Shown here: positions 25,602 to 34,515 of the stretch, in pieces
How positions within the stretch are numbered: position 1 is the stretch's first letter
Layout: every line of letters begins with the position of its first letter
NCBI RefSeq assembly: GCF_001721645.1
Contig: NZ_CP017141.1
Span: 186,001 to 250,000, forward strand
Direction of reading: 5' to 3'
Source of the DNA: Pedobacter steynii
GTDB lineage: Bacteria > Bacteroidota > Bacteroidia > Sphingobacteriales > Sphingobacteriaceae
Length of the DNA: 64,000 nucleotides
The notes under the pieces: model-generated
The model's input: only the letters and a program-made list of their open reading frames with translations
What the model was told of the DNA's origin: nothing
Database searches by the model: none
Made by a program: the position numbers and the translations under genes

Positions 25602-26012
25602 ATTACCGTTTACTCAATTATACCTACCACTTACTAATTTTAGATTATTCCTGCTGAAATTTGCATTAAACTTGTTATAGATATTAAAACAAACATAGTT
25701 TGTAAAAAGCGTTCTTATAGAATTGATCAAAGATATTTTACCTAACCTAAAACTATATCTCAATTCAGGTTTCATTTGTGTGTTAAAAAATGGTAAAGCC
25801 TCAAACTTTACCATTTTTTTTTGCCCCTACCTCCCATTTCAGAAGCCCGAAAAATTTCTGTTATTTATTTTAAAATAACTCTTCCCATAAAAGTTTTTTA
25901 TACTAATTTTGACGCACCAAAAAATCGAATAAACACCTTTGTTTATATTTAAAAAGATTTTTCGTAATTTTAACATACCAATAGAAACCTTACTGAATTT
26001 ATTTTTTTTGTG
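25602..26012. other. Gene-free stretch between the sensor kinase and the acidic protein
   Basis: No credible gene in about 410 bp; the only open frame starts inside a terminator hairpin and is discounted. It contains a terminator at 25789-25822 and a possible promoter box TAATTTTG at 25904-25911. The 188 bp between the kinase stop and the terminator could be a long 3' UTR or a small RNA. Confidence 0.55.
25789..25822 (+). terminator. Rho-independent terminator
   Basis: A 10-bp perfect stem AATGGTAAAG (25789-25798) / CTTTACCATT (25806-25815) with a 7-nt loop and a run of nine T residues to 25822. An A-run on the left side means it could also act on the minus strand. Confidence 0.82.
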
Positions 26013-26201
26013 ATGAAAACTTCAAAACAACCGATTAGCAAAAGCCCTTTAGTTGACCCTGAAACTGACATGGATGATTCAAGTGAAGAAACCAGTAAAA
26101 AGAAGTCATATCAAGATGATGATGACGATGATTTTGACGTGCCATTAGATGACCTGGAAGGTTTCGATAATTTCGGTGATGATGATGATGACGACTTCTA
26201 A
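26013..26201 (+). CDS. Small highly acidic protein with two oligo-Asp tracts
   Basis: A 62-residue protein from ATG at 26013 (a GTG lies one codon earlier). The first half is polar (KPTS-rich) and the second is nearly all acidic: a DDDDDDFD tract, then VPLDDLEGFDNFG, then a second DDDDDDF that ends the protein. No known domain is visible. The C-terminal region is certainly disordered or a polyanion. It has its own terminator and probably its own promoter. Codon structure and terminator support a real gene. A role as nucleic-acid mimic, chaperone tail or RNA-polymerase-associated protein would be speculation. Confidence 0.75.
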   Translation: MKTSKQPISKSPLVDPETDMDDSSEETSKKKSYQDDDDDDFDVPLDDLEGFDNFGDDDDDDF

Positions 26202-26224
26202 TAAATAGAACATAATGATTTTCT

Positions 26225-26254
26225 AAGCATCCTTACAAGGATGCTTTTTATTTT
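26225..26254 (+). terminator. Rho-independent terminator after the acidic-protein gene
   Basis: A 10-bp perfect stem AAGCATCCTT (26225-26234) / AAGGATGCTT (26237-26246) with a T-rich tail (TTTATTTT). It lies 24 bp after the stop codon and just before the next gene. Confidence 0.85.
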
Positions 26255-26270
26255 AATTCCAGCTCAGCGC

Positions 26271-27389
26271 ATGCAGATTATAGCAGTATCCGATTCAAAG
26301 ACCAAAAGAGATTTTTTAGACGTTGCCCGCTTTCTATATAAGGACGATCCCAACTGGATCTGTCCGCTCAACGCAGAAATTGAACAGGTATTTGATGCGG
26401 CTAAAAATCCCTTCTTTCAACACGGCAAATGCAGCCGCTGGATTTTAAAAGACAAATCCGGAAAGACCATCGGCAGGGTCGCAGCTTTTATCAATGAAAA
26501 GAAAGCCTACCAATATGAACAGCCTACAGGTGGAATGGGTTTCTTTGAATGTATTAATGATAAAGAGGCTGCTTTTCTCTTGTTTGATACGGCCAGAAAC
26601 TGGTTGCAGGAACAAGGAATGAAAGCAATGGATGGCCCCATTAATTTCGGGGAGAACGATTCCTTCTGGGGATTGCTCGTAGAAGGCTTTACGCCTCCTT
26701 CTTACGGCATGAATTACAACCACGCATACTATCACGGCTTTTTCAAAGATTATGGATTTGAGACCGCCTATGAGCAAATTACCAATCACCTGGCTGTCCG
26801 GAAACCATTCCCGGAACGCTTTACCAAAATTGCAAACTGGGTAGCCAATAAACCGGGATATACTTTTGAGCATTTCTCCAAGAAAAATGCGGCAAAATAT
26901 GTTCAGGACCTCATGGACATTTACAATGATGGATGGCAGGACTTTGAAAATTTCGTTCCCATTAAAAAAGAAACCCTGGAAGAAAGCTTCGGTAAGATGG
27001 CGGACATTATGGACGAGAAGCTGATCTGGTTTGCTTATGTCAATGGAGAACCTGCTTCTTTTGTAGTCATCATTCCTGATGCGAATCAAATGATCAAAGG
27101 CTTCAATGGAAAATTAGGGCTCCTGGAAAAACTCACTTTTCTTTATAAGCGCTGGGTTGGAGTAAGCAGAATGCGTGCGATTGTGATGGGAACCAAGAAA
27201 TCCTTTCAGAAACACGGACTGGAATCTGCGTTGTTTATTAAGCTTAAGGAATATGTATTGCCATTAAATCAGTATAATGAACTGGAGCTTTCCTGGGTAG
27301 GTGATTTTAATGATAAGATGCTTGCGATTCATGAAGCAACAGGTGCCACTTTTGGAAAGCGACACCTGACACTTCGTAAGGTCTTTTAA
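26271..27389 (+). CDS. GNAT-fold protein (YghO-like)
   Basis: A 372-residue protein read from ATG at 26271, since the upstream in-frame sequence is the terminator of the previous gene. Its shape matches a conserved family in Bacteroidota and Proteobacteria (E. coli YghO-like) with a double GNAT-like fold: RWILKDKSGKTIGRVAAFIN as an acetyltransferase strand pair, GPINFGENDSFWGLLVEGFT as a hallmark stretch, and the C-terminal ELSWVGDFNDKMLAIHEATG resembling the end of FemAB/GNAT folds. No substrate is known. It converges with an XRE regulator five bases away. Confidence 0.75.
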   Translation: MQIIAVSDSKTKRDFLDVARFLYKDDPNWICPLNAEIEQVFDAAKNPFFQHGKCSRWILKDKSGKTIGRVAAFINEKKAYQYEQPTGGMGFFECINDKEAAFLLFDTARNWLQEQGMKAMDGPINFGENDSFWGLLVEGFTPPSYGMNYNHAYYHGFFKDYGFETAYEQITNHLAVRKPFPERFTKIANWVANKPGYTFEHFSKKNAAKYVQDLMDIYNDGWQDFENFVPIKKETLEESFGKMADIMDEKLIWFAYVNGEPASFVVIIPDANQMIKGFNGKLGLLEKLTFLYKRWVGVSRMRAIVMGTKKSFQKHGLESALFIKLKEYVLPLNQYNELELSWVGDFNDKMLAIHEATGATFGKRHLTLRKVF

Positions 27390-27394
27390 AAGAA

Positions 27395-27724
27395 TTATTT
27401 CTCTCTGATTTCTTCATAGAGGTCAATCACCTTCTTCTGAAGTTTGATGATCTCTTCTTCTCTCATAGAAAGTTTATCTTTAAGGCTATTGATTTCTTCA
27501 AAATTAAGCGACTGGGGATTTTCTCCTTCTTTAGAGATAATGTCCATAGTCGATACCGCAAACAGGTTTGCTATCTGTTCCAATCTTGAGATGTTAATAT
27601 CTGTAATACCCGTTTCTATTTTAGAAAAGGCAGGAATAGAAATATTTAGACGTTTAGCCACTTCCCCTTGGCTCCAGCCATTTTTCTGGCGTAATTGTCT
27701 AATGTTTTTTCCAATGATATTCAT
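27395..27724 (-). CDS. XRE-family HTH regulator with C-terminal coiled coil
   Basis: A 109-residue protein. The Cro/C1-type HTH spans residues 5-65 (IRQLRQKNGWSQGEVAKRLN, ISIPAFSKIETGITD). A heptad-rich tail (INSLKDKLSMREEEIIKLQ) probably dimerises it. It stands alone between the GNAT-fold gene and mpl; its target is not evident. Confidence 0.9.
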   Translation of the reverse strand: MNIIGKNIRQLRQKNGWSQGEVAKRLNISIPAFSKIETGITDINISRLEQIANLFAVSTMDIISKEGENPQSLNFEEINSLKDKLSMREEEIIKLQKKVIDLYEEIREK

Positions 27725-27763
27725 GTTATTAATTTAGGTGTATTATATAGTTAGTACTTTATT

Positions 27764-29119
27764 TTATTTTGTATTCAACTCGCGTGCCAATTTCACTAAA
27801 TCAAGTCCACCAAAATTACCCGAACTCATTAACAATAAGTTAGTACCAATAAAATTCAACCCTAATAAGTAATCTTTAAGCTCATCAGAATTATTAAAAA
27901 ACTGCAATTCCTTACTTTGAAACGCCGTTTGAACCTCAGATTTGCTAAAAGGTTTAATCCTTTTATGCTCAAAAGTTTTTTCATCAATATATACAATTGC
28001 CCTATCTGCTGCTATCATCGTATCCGCATACTGTGCTAAAAAATCTTTATTCAAACTACTAAATGTATGTAACTCTATACACGCTACCAATTTCCTTTCA
28101 GTAAATTGAGTTTTCACAGCCTGTATAGTTGCCCTTAGCTTTGAAGGGGAATGAGCAAAGTCTTTATATACATTCGTCTGGTCATTTTTACTCAGCAATT
28201 CCAGCCTTTTTGCCGCTCCTGTAAAGGACGAAATCGCCAGATTAAACTGCTCATCCGTCAGGTCTAAAGCATTGCAAACTAACCGTGCCGCATTGAGGTT
28301 CATTAAGTTATGATTTCCAAAGACATTTAAAACAGTGTGATCAGGCAGTAGGGAAGTTATACCATCTTTCACCTCATGCTGAGGAATTTCATAACCGATT
28401 TTCTCTACGTTGGCGGTCGACTTTAATACCATCTGGTTCAATTCCTCATCTTCTTTGCAGTAAATCAGTTTACCGCCGGGCTGAATGGTGTCAATGAATA
28501 AATCAAACTGACGGGTATAATCTTCAAAAGTAGGGAACACGTTGATGTGGTCCCATGCAATTCCACTAATCACACCGATATTTGCTTTATACAAATGGAA
28601 TTTAGGCCTCCTGTCTATAGGAGAAGCCAGGTATTCATCCCCTTCAATAATGATCAGTGGCGCAGCATCAGTCACCTTTACCATGGTATCAAATCCTGCC
28701 AGCTGAGCACCAACCAGATAATCAAAATCTCTGTTGTAATAGTTTAAGACATGTAAAATCATGGAAGTAATGGTGGTTTTACCATGACTTCCACCAATTA
28801 CTACACGAAGTTTGTCTTTGGTCTGCTCATAAATATACTCTGGGTAAGAATAGATTTTCAAGCCCAGTTCCTGGGCTTTCAATAGCTCCGGGTTATCCAG
28901 TAAAGCATGCATTCCCAGAATCACCACCTCTAAATCAGTGGTAATGCGACTGGCATCCCATCCCATTTTTTCCGGTAAAATCCCATGCCTGGCAAGCCTG
29001 CTTACGGAAGGTTCGAAAATAACGTCATCAGATCCCGTTACCTGATATCCTTTTTTATGTAATGCAATGGCAAGATTGTGCATGGCACTACCACCGATAG
29101 CTATAAAATGTACGCGCAT
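27764..29119 (-). CDS. mpl: UDP-N-acetylmuramate:L-alanyl-gamma-D-glutamyl-meso-diaminopimelate ligase
   Basis: A 451-residue Mur ligase for murein peptide recycling. The N-terminal Rossmann part starts VHFIAIGGSAMHNLAIALH. The ATP loop is GGSHGKTTITSM (about residues 109-120, Lys114). It lacks the murC-specific long C-terminus and has the Mpl-like YKDFAHSPSKLRATI stretch. MurC is the alternative, but the AMHNLA motif and the stand-alone position favour Mpl. A short 6-7-bp hairpin at 29146-29161 separates it from prmA upstream. Confidence 0.88.
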   Translation of the reverse strand: MRVHFIAIGGSAMHNLAIALHKKGYQVTGSDDVIFEPSVSRLARHGILPEKMGWDASRITTDLEVVILGMHALLDNPELLKAQELGLKIYSYPEYIYEQTKDKLRVVIGGSHGKTTITSMILHVLNYYNRDFDYLVGAQLAGFDTMVKVTDAAPLIIIEGDEYLASPIDRRPKFHLYKANIGVISGIAWDHINVFPTFEDYTRQFDLFIDTIQPGGKLIYCKEDEELNQMVLKSTANVEKIGYEIPQHEVKDGITSLLPDHTVLNVFGNHNLMNLNAARLVCNALDLTDEQFNLAISSFTGAAKRLELLSKNDQTNVYKDFAHSPSKLRATIQAVKTQFTERKLVACIELHTFSSLNKDFLAQYADTMIAADRAIVYIDEKTFEHKRIKPFSKSEVQTAFQSKELQFFNNSDELKDYLLGLNFIGTNLLLMSSGNFGGLDLVKLARELNTK

Positions 29120-29161
29120 ATTTCAATGATAAAATGAATAAATTATACCGCCGTAGCGGTA

Positions 29162-30001
29162 TTAATCTTTTTTAAAGCGGGCAGCAACCCATTCCCCGAT
29201 TTTCTTATGATCGACATAGCTGATCTGGAATTTTTCGCACTCCGCTTTGATCATATCCAGATCAGGGCTTTCATAAAATCCGCTGAAAAAGATACTTCCT
29301 CCCGGAGTCAGCACGGAAGCATATACCGCAATCTGATCCAATAAGATATTTCTGTTGATATTGGCAAGGATCACCTCAAAAGGTCCTGCCGGAATGGTTT
29401 CTTTTCCACCACATGCAGCAATAATGTTGCTGATCTGGTTTAATGCTGAATTCTCTAAAGTACTTTGGTAACAGACCTCATCATTGTCTATCGCAACCAA
29501 TGATGATGCTCCTTTTTTTGAAGCCAGAATAGCCAGAATTCCAGTTCCACAACCCATATCAAGAACAGTTTTGCCCTGAACATCAGTCGACAGGATATAC
29601 TGCATCATCATCGTAGTGGTCTGATGATGTCCTGTCCCGAAAGCCATTTTCGGATCAATCACAATTTCATATTTATACTGAGGTTGTGGCTGATGAAAAG
29701 TTGCCCTTACATAACATTGGTCATCTATGATCAGGGGTTCGAAATTCTTTTCCCATTCTTCATTCCAGTTCTCCGCAGCAATTTCGGTGATGGTGTAATT
29801 GGATTCAAACTCCCCCTCATACCTGGCCAGAACATCGCCAAGGTTTTCCTTTTTATAACTATCGAAATCAATAAAAGCGGCAAATCCATTTTCGGTATCC
29901 TCAAATGTATTATAGCCGATCTCCGCCAAATCACTGATCAGCAGATCCTGCTGATATTCTTCTATCGCTGTAAAGCTGAATGTTACCTTGATATACTGCA
30001 T
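29162..30001 (-). CDS. prmA: Ribosomal protein L11 methyltransferase
   Basis: A 279-residue SAM-dependent methyltransferase that methylates L11. It has the PrmA N-terminal domain (YIKVTFSFTAIEEYQQDLL), the AFGTGHHQTTTMMMQYI signature, the SAM loop VLDMGCGTGILAILASKKGA and the active-site stretch VILANINRNIL. The ATG overlaps the tpiA stop by one base (TAATG), so the two are coupled. Confidence 0.95.
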   Translation of the reverse strand: MQYIKVTFSFTAIEEYQQDLLISDLAEIGYNTFEDTENGFAAFIDFDSYKKENLGDVLARYEGEFESNYTITEIAAENWNEEWEKNFEPLIIDDQCYVRATFHQPQPQYKYEIVIDPKMAFGTGHHQTTTMMMQYILSTDVQGKTVLDMGCGTGILAILASKKGASSLVAIDNDEVCYQSTLENSALNQISNIIAACGGKETIPAGPFEVILANINRNILLDQIAVYASVLTPGGSIFFSGFYESPDLDMIKAECEKFQISYVDHKKIGEWVAARFKKD

Positions 30002-30765
30002 TAAGAATTGAAAGTTTTAACGATGTCTACAAAATCCCTTGATTTCAAGGATGCACCACCAATCAGTCCGCCGTCGATATCAGGTTGCGCAAATAATTCA
30101 GCCGCATTTTTTGGATTGGCACTTCCACCATAAAGGATAGAGGTGGCATCTGCAATCTCCTGACCATATTTAATCGCAATTTCTTTACGGATATAGGCAT
30201 GAACTTCCTGAGCCTGATCAGAGGTTGCGGTTAATCCTGTACCAATAGCCCAAACCGGCTCATAGGCAATCACCAATTTAGAGAAATCTGTAGCATCCAG
30301 GCCAAAAATACCGTGGTCAAGCTGAGATTTCAGCACTTCAAAATAACTTCCGTTATTTCTTTCATCCAGGGTCTCTCCGATACAAAAAATCGGGGTCAAT
30401 CCGTTGGCCAGGGCAATGGTTGTTTTTTGTGCCAATAATGCATCATTTTCAGCGAAATACTGACGTCTTTCCGAGTGTCCGATGATCACATATTCACAAC
30501 CTACAGATTTGATCATTTTTGCAGAGATCTCCCCTGTATAAGCACCACTTTCATTCTGATGGCAATTCTGTGCACCAATCTTAACAGTTGTTCCTCCTAG
30601 TTGTGCCAAACTGTTTAAATGAATATAAGGTGAGCAGATGATGGCGATTTGATCCCCTTTTTTCTCATCTCTTACCATATTTACAATTTCTGAAAACAAG
30701 GATACGCCTTCGGCATAATCCAGGTTCATTTTCCAATTTCCGGCAACAATTTTTTTTCTGGTCAT
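30001..30765 (-). CDS. tpiA: Triosephosphate isomerase
   Basis: A 254-residue glycolytic enzyme interconverting dihydroxyacetone phosphate and glyceraldehyde-3-phosphate. Start KKIVAGNWKMN (catalytic Lys in NWKMN), His in VIIGHSERRQYF, and catalytic Glu in VIAYEPVWAIGTG. The phosphate loop is ILYGGSANPKNA. Length and motifs are fully standard. It is coupled to prmA. Confidence 0.97.
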   Translation of the reverse strand: MTRKKIVAGNWKMNLDYAEGVSLFSEIVNMVRDEKKGDQIAIICSPYIHLNSLAQLGGTTVKIGAQNCHQNESGAYTGEISAKMIKSVGCEYVIIGHSERRQYFAENDALLAQKTTIALANGLTPIFCIGETLDERNNGSYFEVLKSQLDHGIFGLDATDFSKLVIAYEPVWAIGTGLTATSDQAQEVHAYIRKEIAIKYGQEIADATSILYGGSANPKNAAELFAQPDIDGGLIGGASLKSRDFVDIVKTFNS

Positions 30766-30824
30766 ATGTTTATTGTTTTAGCAGGCATGGGCCGACAACA
30801 GTCCGCCCAATTCCACTGGTTTTT

Positions 30825-32003
30825 CTAATTATTATAGGATTGTCTGTAAATTTGAGTCTGCTCAAAAACTTCTTTTAAGATATTCTTTTCCACCTCATCA
30901 AATGCAGTTTTTCTACGTTCAAAAACCTTCTCGGTAGTTTCGAACATTTTATCCAGGTTATAGGTTTCAAAGCCATGTGCACCGCCCCAGGCAAAGTCAG
31001 GGATGAAATTTCTCGGGAAGCCGGATCCAAAAATATTGGCACTTACTCCAGCCACCGTTCCGGTATTAAACATGGTATTGATCCCGCATTTTGCATGGTC
31101 AGCCATGATCAGGCCACAAAACTGCAAACCTGTTTTGCGGAAGTTCTCCGTTTTATAATCCCAGAGTTTAACTTCAGCATAGTTGTTTTTAAGGTTAGAG
31201 TTATTGGTATCTGCGCCGATGTTACACCATTGTCCGAGCACTGAATTGCCCAGGTAACCTTCATGGCCTTTAGAGGAATAACCCCAGATGACGGCATTAT
31301 TGATCTCCCCACCAACCCTGCTAAAAGGTCCGATTGTAGTCTGTCCGTAGATTTTAGCCCCCATTTTCACCTGTGAATCATGGCATAGTGCAAAAGATCC
31401 ACGGATATGGGTACCTTCCCAAACCTGACTGTTTTTACCTATATATATAGGACCGTTCAGACTGTTGAATGTCGAACATTCGGCACCGCCTCCTTCTTCG
31501 ACAAAAATCTGGTCTCCGATCAAAACATTGGTCGCACTCAGCAACTGAGAAGTCCTGCCTTTCGTTAATAAGGCAAAATCTTTTTTAAGCTCCGCGTCAT
31601 TGTTCTTAAAGATATCTTCAGGATAATAAATTCTGGTCAGTTCCTGATCATAAATTACAGGGGCCAAAGTTAAAGCCTGATCCGGTTGCATACCTGCTAT
31701 TCCGCGATAGGCGATCACCAGATCCTGCTGTTTTAAAACCTCTCCCTCAGAAAGTTTGTCGATCGCCTCCAGTAATCCGGCATCCGGACATATTGATCCG
31801 TTAATAGCCAGTGTAGCCCCGGATTGGGCAAGATATTTAGCAGCAAGATAAGGAGCGGTAAAAAAACCGGCAGCAGCCCCCAGGTATTTTTCCCATTTCT
31901 GAGCTATGGTTAAAATTCCTACACGAAGATCGGCAACCGGTCTGGTAAAAGATAACGGGCGAAGGGATAGCCAGGCATTATCATCAAATAAATTGATTAT
32001 CAT
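30825..32003 (-). CDS. GlmU-like sugar-nucleotidyltransferase-family protein
   Basis: A 392-residue protein typical of Bacteroidota: a diverged nucleotidyltransferase-like N-terminal domain (ending near residue 170) and a left-handed beta-helix C-terminus with hexapeptide repeats (GPIYIGKNSQVWEGTHIRGS, MGAKIYGQTTIGPFSRVGGE). The N-terminus starts MIINLFDDNAWLSLRPLSF and lacks the canonical pyrophosphorylase GTR loop, so classic GlmU uridylyltransferase activity is doubtful. It is annotated in related genomes as a putative sugar nucleotidyltransferase. The rpmE2 terminator lies directly upstream, so it has its own promoter or depends on read-through. Confidence 0.82.
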   Translation of the reverse strand: MIINLFDDNAWLSLRPLSFTRPVADLRVGILTIAQKWEKYLGAAAGFFTAPYLAAKYLAQSGATLAINGSICPDAGLLEAIDKLSEGEVLKQQDLVIAYRGIAGMQPDQALTLAPVIYDQELTRIYYPEDIFKNNDAELKKDFALLTKGRTSQLLSATNVLIGDQIFVEEGGGAECSTFNSLNGPIYIGKNSQVWEGTHIRGSFALCHDSQVKMGAKIYGQTTIGPFSRVGGEINNAVIWGYSSKGHEGYLGNSVLGQWCNIGADTNNSNLKNNYAEVKLWDYKTENFRKTGLQFCGLIMADHAKCGINTMFNTGTVAGVSANIFGSGFPRNFIPDFAWGGAHGFETYNLDKMFETTEKVFERRKTAFDEVEKNILKEVFEQTQIYRQSYNN

Positions 32004-32010
32004 AAGCTAC

Positions 32011-32049
32011 AAAAATAAAAAAAGTCCCGAAGCAACAGCATCGGGACTT
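32011..32049 (-). terminator. Rho-independent terminator of rpmE2
   Basis: A 9-bp perfect stem AAGTCCCGA (32022-32030) / TCGGGACTT (32041-32049) with a 10-nt loop. On the minus strand a long T-rich tract follows (complement of 32011-32023). It lies 25 bp after the rpmE2 stop. Confidence 0.85.
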
Positions 32050-32074
32050 AAAATAATTACCTTTTTTGGTATAA

Positions 32075-32323
32075 TTACTTCTTAGCGTAACGAGTTTTAA
32101 ATTTATCGATACGACCAGCAGTATCTACCAACTTCATTTTACCAGTATAGAAAGGGTGTGAAGTATGAGAAATCTCTAATTTGTAAAGAGGATATTCGTT
32201 ACCATCTTCCCACTGAATACTCTCTTTAGTATCTACACAAGATTTAGTTAAAAAAGAATATTCGTTTGACATATCTTTAAATACTACAAATCTATAGTTT
32301 GATGGATGCAGATCTTTTTTCAT
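32075..32323 (-). CDS. rpmE2: Ribosomal protein L31, type B
   Basis: An 82-residue large-subunit ribosomal protein. It starts [20 protein letters not shown] and has the [20 protein letters not shown] core. It has only one Cys and none of the zinc-binding CxxC pairs, so it is the zinc-independent type B. Single-gene unit with its own terminator. A GATATTTG sequence upstream on the minus strand is close to the -7 consensus. Confidence 0.95.
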   Translation of the reverse strand: MKKDLHPSNYRFVVFKDMSNEYSFLTKSCVDTKESIQWEDGNEYPLYKLEISHTSHPFYTGKMKLVDTAGRIDKFKTRYAKK

Positions 32324-32418
32324 AATGCTTATATATTATTATTTCCTTATTTCTCGCTTATTTTTAAGGTTGCAAATATCCTAAAATTATTTTTCAATAG
32401 CAAGTAAGTGTGGAAAAA

Positions 32419-32706
32419 TTATCTACTATACTTTTTCCGGGTCTCGATTTTCTCTTTTTGCCTGCTTAAATAGGCCTCAGCGATGACTTCCGCTGAAGGA
32501 AGCTCGGAATTACTGATCAAAAGTTTTTTCAATTTATCTTCATCCACATCTGTACGATATAATATATTCATCATTTTAGAAATATCATTATCCAGCAGGT
32601 ATGCAAAGGCCTCAATCAATCTTTCTCTCAGTAAAGACTCCGATAATAAATCATCAATCTCAAAATCCCGGCTAACAATGGTGATCAGCGACTTCAGTTC
32701 GTCCAT
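32419..32706 (-). CDS. Small conserved helical protein of unknown function
   Basis: 95 residues from ATG at 32706, whose first base is the last base of the mce stop (TAATG). An alternative ATG at 32730 would lie inside mce and add eight residues. It is rich in Leu, Glu, Asp and Lys and reads as all-helical (ESLLRERLIEAFAYLLDNDI, then EAYLSRQKEKIETRKKYSR). No known domain is recognised. Tight coupling to mce suggests co-expression, not necessarily shared function. Confidence 0.72.
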   Translation of the reverse strand: MDELKSLITIVSRDFEIDDLLSESLLRERLIEAFAYLLDNDISKMMNILYRTDVDEDKLKKLLISNSELPSAEVIAEAYLSRQKEKIETRKKYSR

Positions 32707-33113
32707 TATTTCAGTTTTATTTCCTGACATAATTCTACCAGGACACCATTTGTTCCTTTAGGATGCAGGAAGCAGATCAGTTTATTGTCGGCCCCTGTTT
32801 TTGGTTCCTCATTTAATAAGACAAAACCTTCCTTTTTCAGACGGTCCATTTCCTCATAAATATCTTCCACGTCAAAAGCGATGTGATGAATCCCCTCTCC
32901 TTTCTTTTCCAGGAACTTCGCAATCGGACTATCCGCATTCGTGGCAGATAACAATTCAATTTTGTTTTCCCCGGTTTTAAAAAAGGCGGTATTCACCCCT
33001 TCAGAAGCAACTTCTTCTCTTTTATAGCAAGCCGTATTCAATAACTTTTCGTACAGATCACAGGATAAGTCCAGGTCTTTAACAGCAATACCAATATGCT
33101 CAATTTTCCTCAT
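32706..33113 (-). CDS. mce: Methylmalonyl-CoA epimerase
   Basis: A 135-residue VOC-fold enzyme converting (2S)- to (2R)-methylmalonyl-CoA in propionate/succinate metabolism. It starts KIEHIGIAVKDLDLSCDLYE (first metal His), has GEGIHHIAFDVEDI (second His) and ends with GVLVELCQ (metal Glu). The LNTACYKREEVASEGVNTAF stretch is typical of Mce. Length is standard. Confidence 0.92.
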   Translation of the reverse strand: MRKIEHIGIAVKDLDLSCDLYEKLLNTACYKREEVASEGVNTAFFKTGENKIELLSATNADSPIAKFLEKKGEGIHHIAFDVEDIYEEMDRLKKEGFVLLNEEPKTGADNKLICFLHPKGTNGVLVELCQEIKLK

Positions 33114-33182
33114 CTATGTTTAAACGGTTAGAAAAATGTAAAAATGCATGTTTTAACTATATCCTCATAGCTATTATTTATA

Positions 33183-33211
33183 ATTGTTGGCATTCTTTTT
33201 TCGTACCTTTG
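33183..33211 (+). promoter_or_regulatory. Promoter of the isc operon
   Basis: A perfect -7 box TACCTTTG (33204-33211) with ATTG (33183-33186) 17 bp upstream as -33 element. The predicted leader before iscS is about 20 nt. Confidence 0.65.
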
Positions 33212-33237
33212 TGTATTAATAAGAATAAATATATACA

Positions 33238-34449
33238 ATGGAACTTCCTATTTACTTAGATAACAATGCAACTACTCCTCTTGATCCAAGGGTATTAGAA
33301 GCGATGCTACCATATTTCACCAGCAAATTTGGTAATGCTGCCAGCCGTAACCATGCTTTTGGATGGGTTGCTGAAGAAGGTGTTGATTACGCCCGTGAAC
33401 AAGCGGCAAAACTGATTGGCTGTACTGAAAAAGAAATCATCTTTACTTCAGGAGCCACAGAGGCAGACAATTTAGGTATCAAAGGGGTTTATGAAATGTA
33501 CCAGGAAAAAGGTAACCATATCATTACCGCTACTACTGAGCACAAAGCTGTTTTAGATACTTGTAAACACCTGGAGAAATTAGGTGCTAAAGTAACTTAC
33601 CTGAAAGTGAAAGAAGATGGATTAATCGATCTTCAGGAACTGGAAGCAGCAATGACTGAACAGACGATCTTAGTAACCATAATGTATGGTAACAATGAGA
33701 TTGGTGTGATTCAGCCTGTTAAAGAAATTTCGGCGATTGCCCATAAATACGGTGCCTTATTCATGACTGATGCAACACAGGCTGTAGGAAAGATTCCTGT
33801 AGACGTAAATGCAGACGGAATTGACTTAATGGCTTTCTCTGCACATAAAATGTACGGTCCTAAAGGTGTTGGTGTATTATATGTACGCCGCAAAAACCCA
33901 AGGGTTAAAGTAACCGCACAGATTGATGGTGGTGGTCATGAGCGTGGCATGCGTTCAGGAACTTTAAACGTACCTGGAATCGTTGGTTTAGGTAAAGCAT
34001 GTGAGCTTTGTCGTCTGGAAATGGATGAAGAAGCAAAACGTTTGTCCGCTTTAAGGGATAAACTGGAAGCATCATTGAGCCAGATGGAAGAAAGTTATGT
34101 AAATGGTAATGTAGAACACCGTTTGCCACACGTAGCAAATATCTCCTTTAAATATGTAGAAGGTGAAGGTCTGATGATGGCTATGAAAGATTTAGCAGTA
34201 TCTTCAGGTTCGGCTTGTACTTCAGCCTCACTGGAACCTTCATACGTGTTAAAAAGCTTAGGTCTGTCTGATGATTTAGCACACTCTTCTATCCGTTTCG
34301 GCTTGGGTCGTTTTACGACTGAAGAAGAAATTGATTATGCTATTGAAAACACTAAAAAAGCAGTTAACCACCTGAGAGATCTTTCTCCGCTATGGGAAAT
34401 GTTTAAAGAAGGAATTGACTTAAGTAAAATTGAATGGGCAGAGCACTAA
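33238..34449 (+). CDS. iscS: Cysteine desulfurase
   Basis: A 403-residue class V PLP aminotransferase that removes sulfur from cysteine for Fe-S cluster assembly. N-terminus [30 protein letters not shown] (His stacking on PLP); PLP-Lys in [14 protein letters not shown]; persulfide Cys in [17 protein letters not shown], the short IscS/NifS-type loop. It is first gene of iscS-iscU-iscA. IscR, HscBA and ferredoxin genes are absent nearby. Confidence 0.96.
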   Translation: MELPIYLDNNATTPLDPRVLEAMLPYFTSKFGNAASRNHAFGWVAEEGVDYAREQAAKLIGCTEKEIIFTSGATEADNLGIKGVYEMYQEKGNHIITATTEHKAVLDTCKHLEKLGAKVTYLKVKEDGLIDLQELEAAMTEQTILVTIMYGNNEIGVIQPVKEISAIAHKYGALFMTDATQAVGKIPVDVNADGIDLMAFSAHKMYGPKGVGVLYVRRKNPRVKVTAQIDGGGHERGMRSGTLNVPGIVGLGKACELCRLEMDEEAKRLSALRDKLEASLSQMEESYVNGNVEHRLPHVANISFKYVEGEGLMMAMKDLAVSSGSACTSASLEPSYVLKSLGLSDDLAHSSIRFGLGRFTTEEEIDYAIENTKKAVNHLRDLSPLWEMFKEGIDLSKIEWAEH

Positions 34450-34515
34450 GCTCAACCCTTAAATAAAACAATATTTAAATGAATCTCTCTGATGAGGGAT
34501 TTGGAGGAAAACAAA

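Noticed and set aside
25614..25814. Small open frame of 66 codons on the minus strand
   Set aside because: It starts inside a terminator hairpin, lies in AT-rich spacer DNA, and its product shows no domain or signal.
29146..29161. Short hairpin between prmA and mpl as terminator
   Set aside because: The stem is only 6-7 bp and no T-run follows on the minus strand; read-through into mpl is likely, so it was not listed as a feature.
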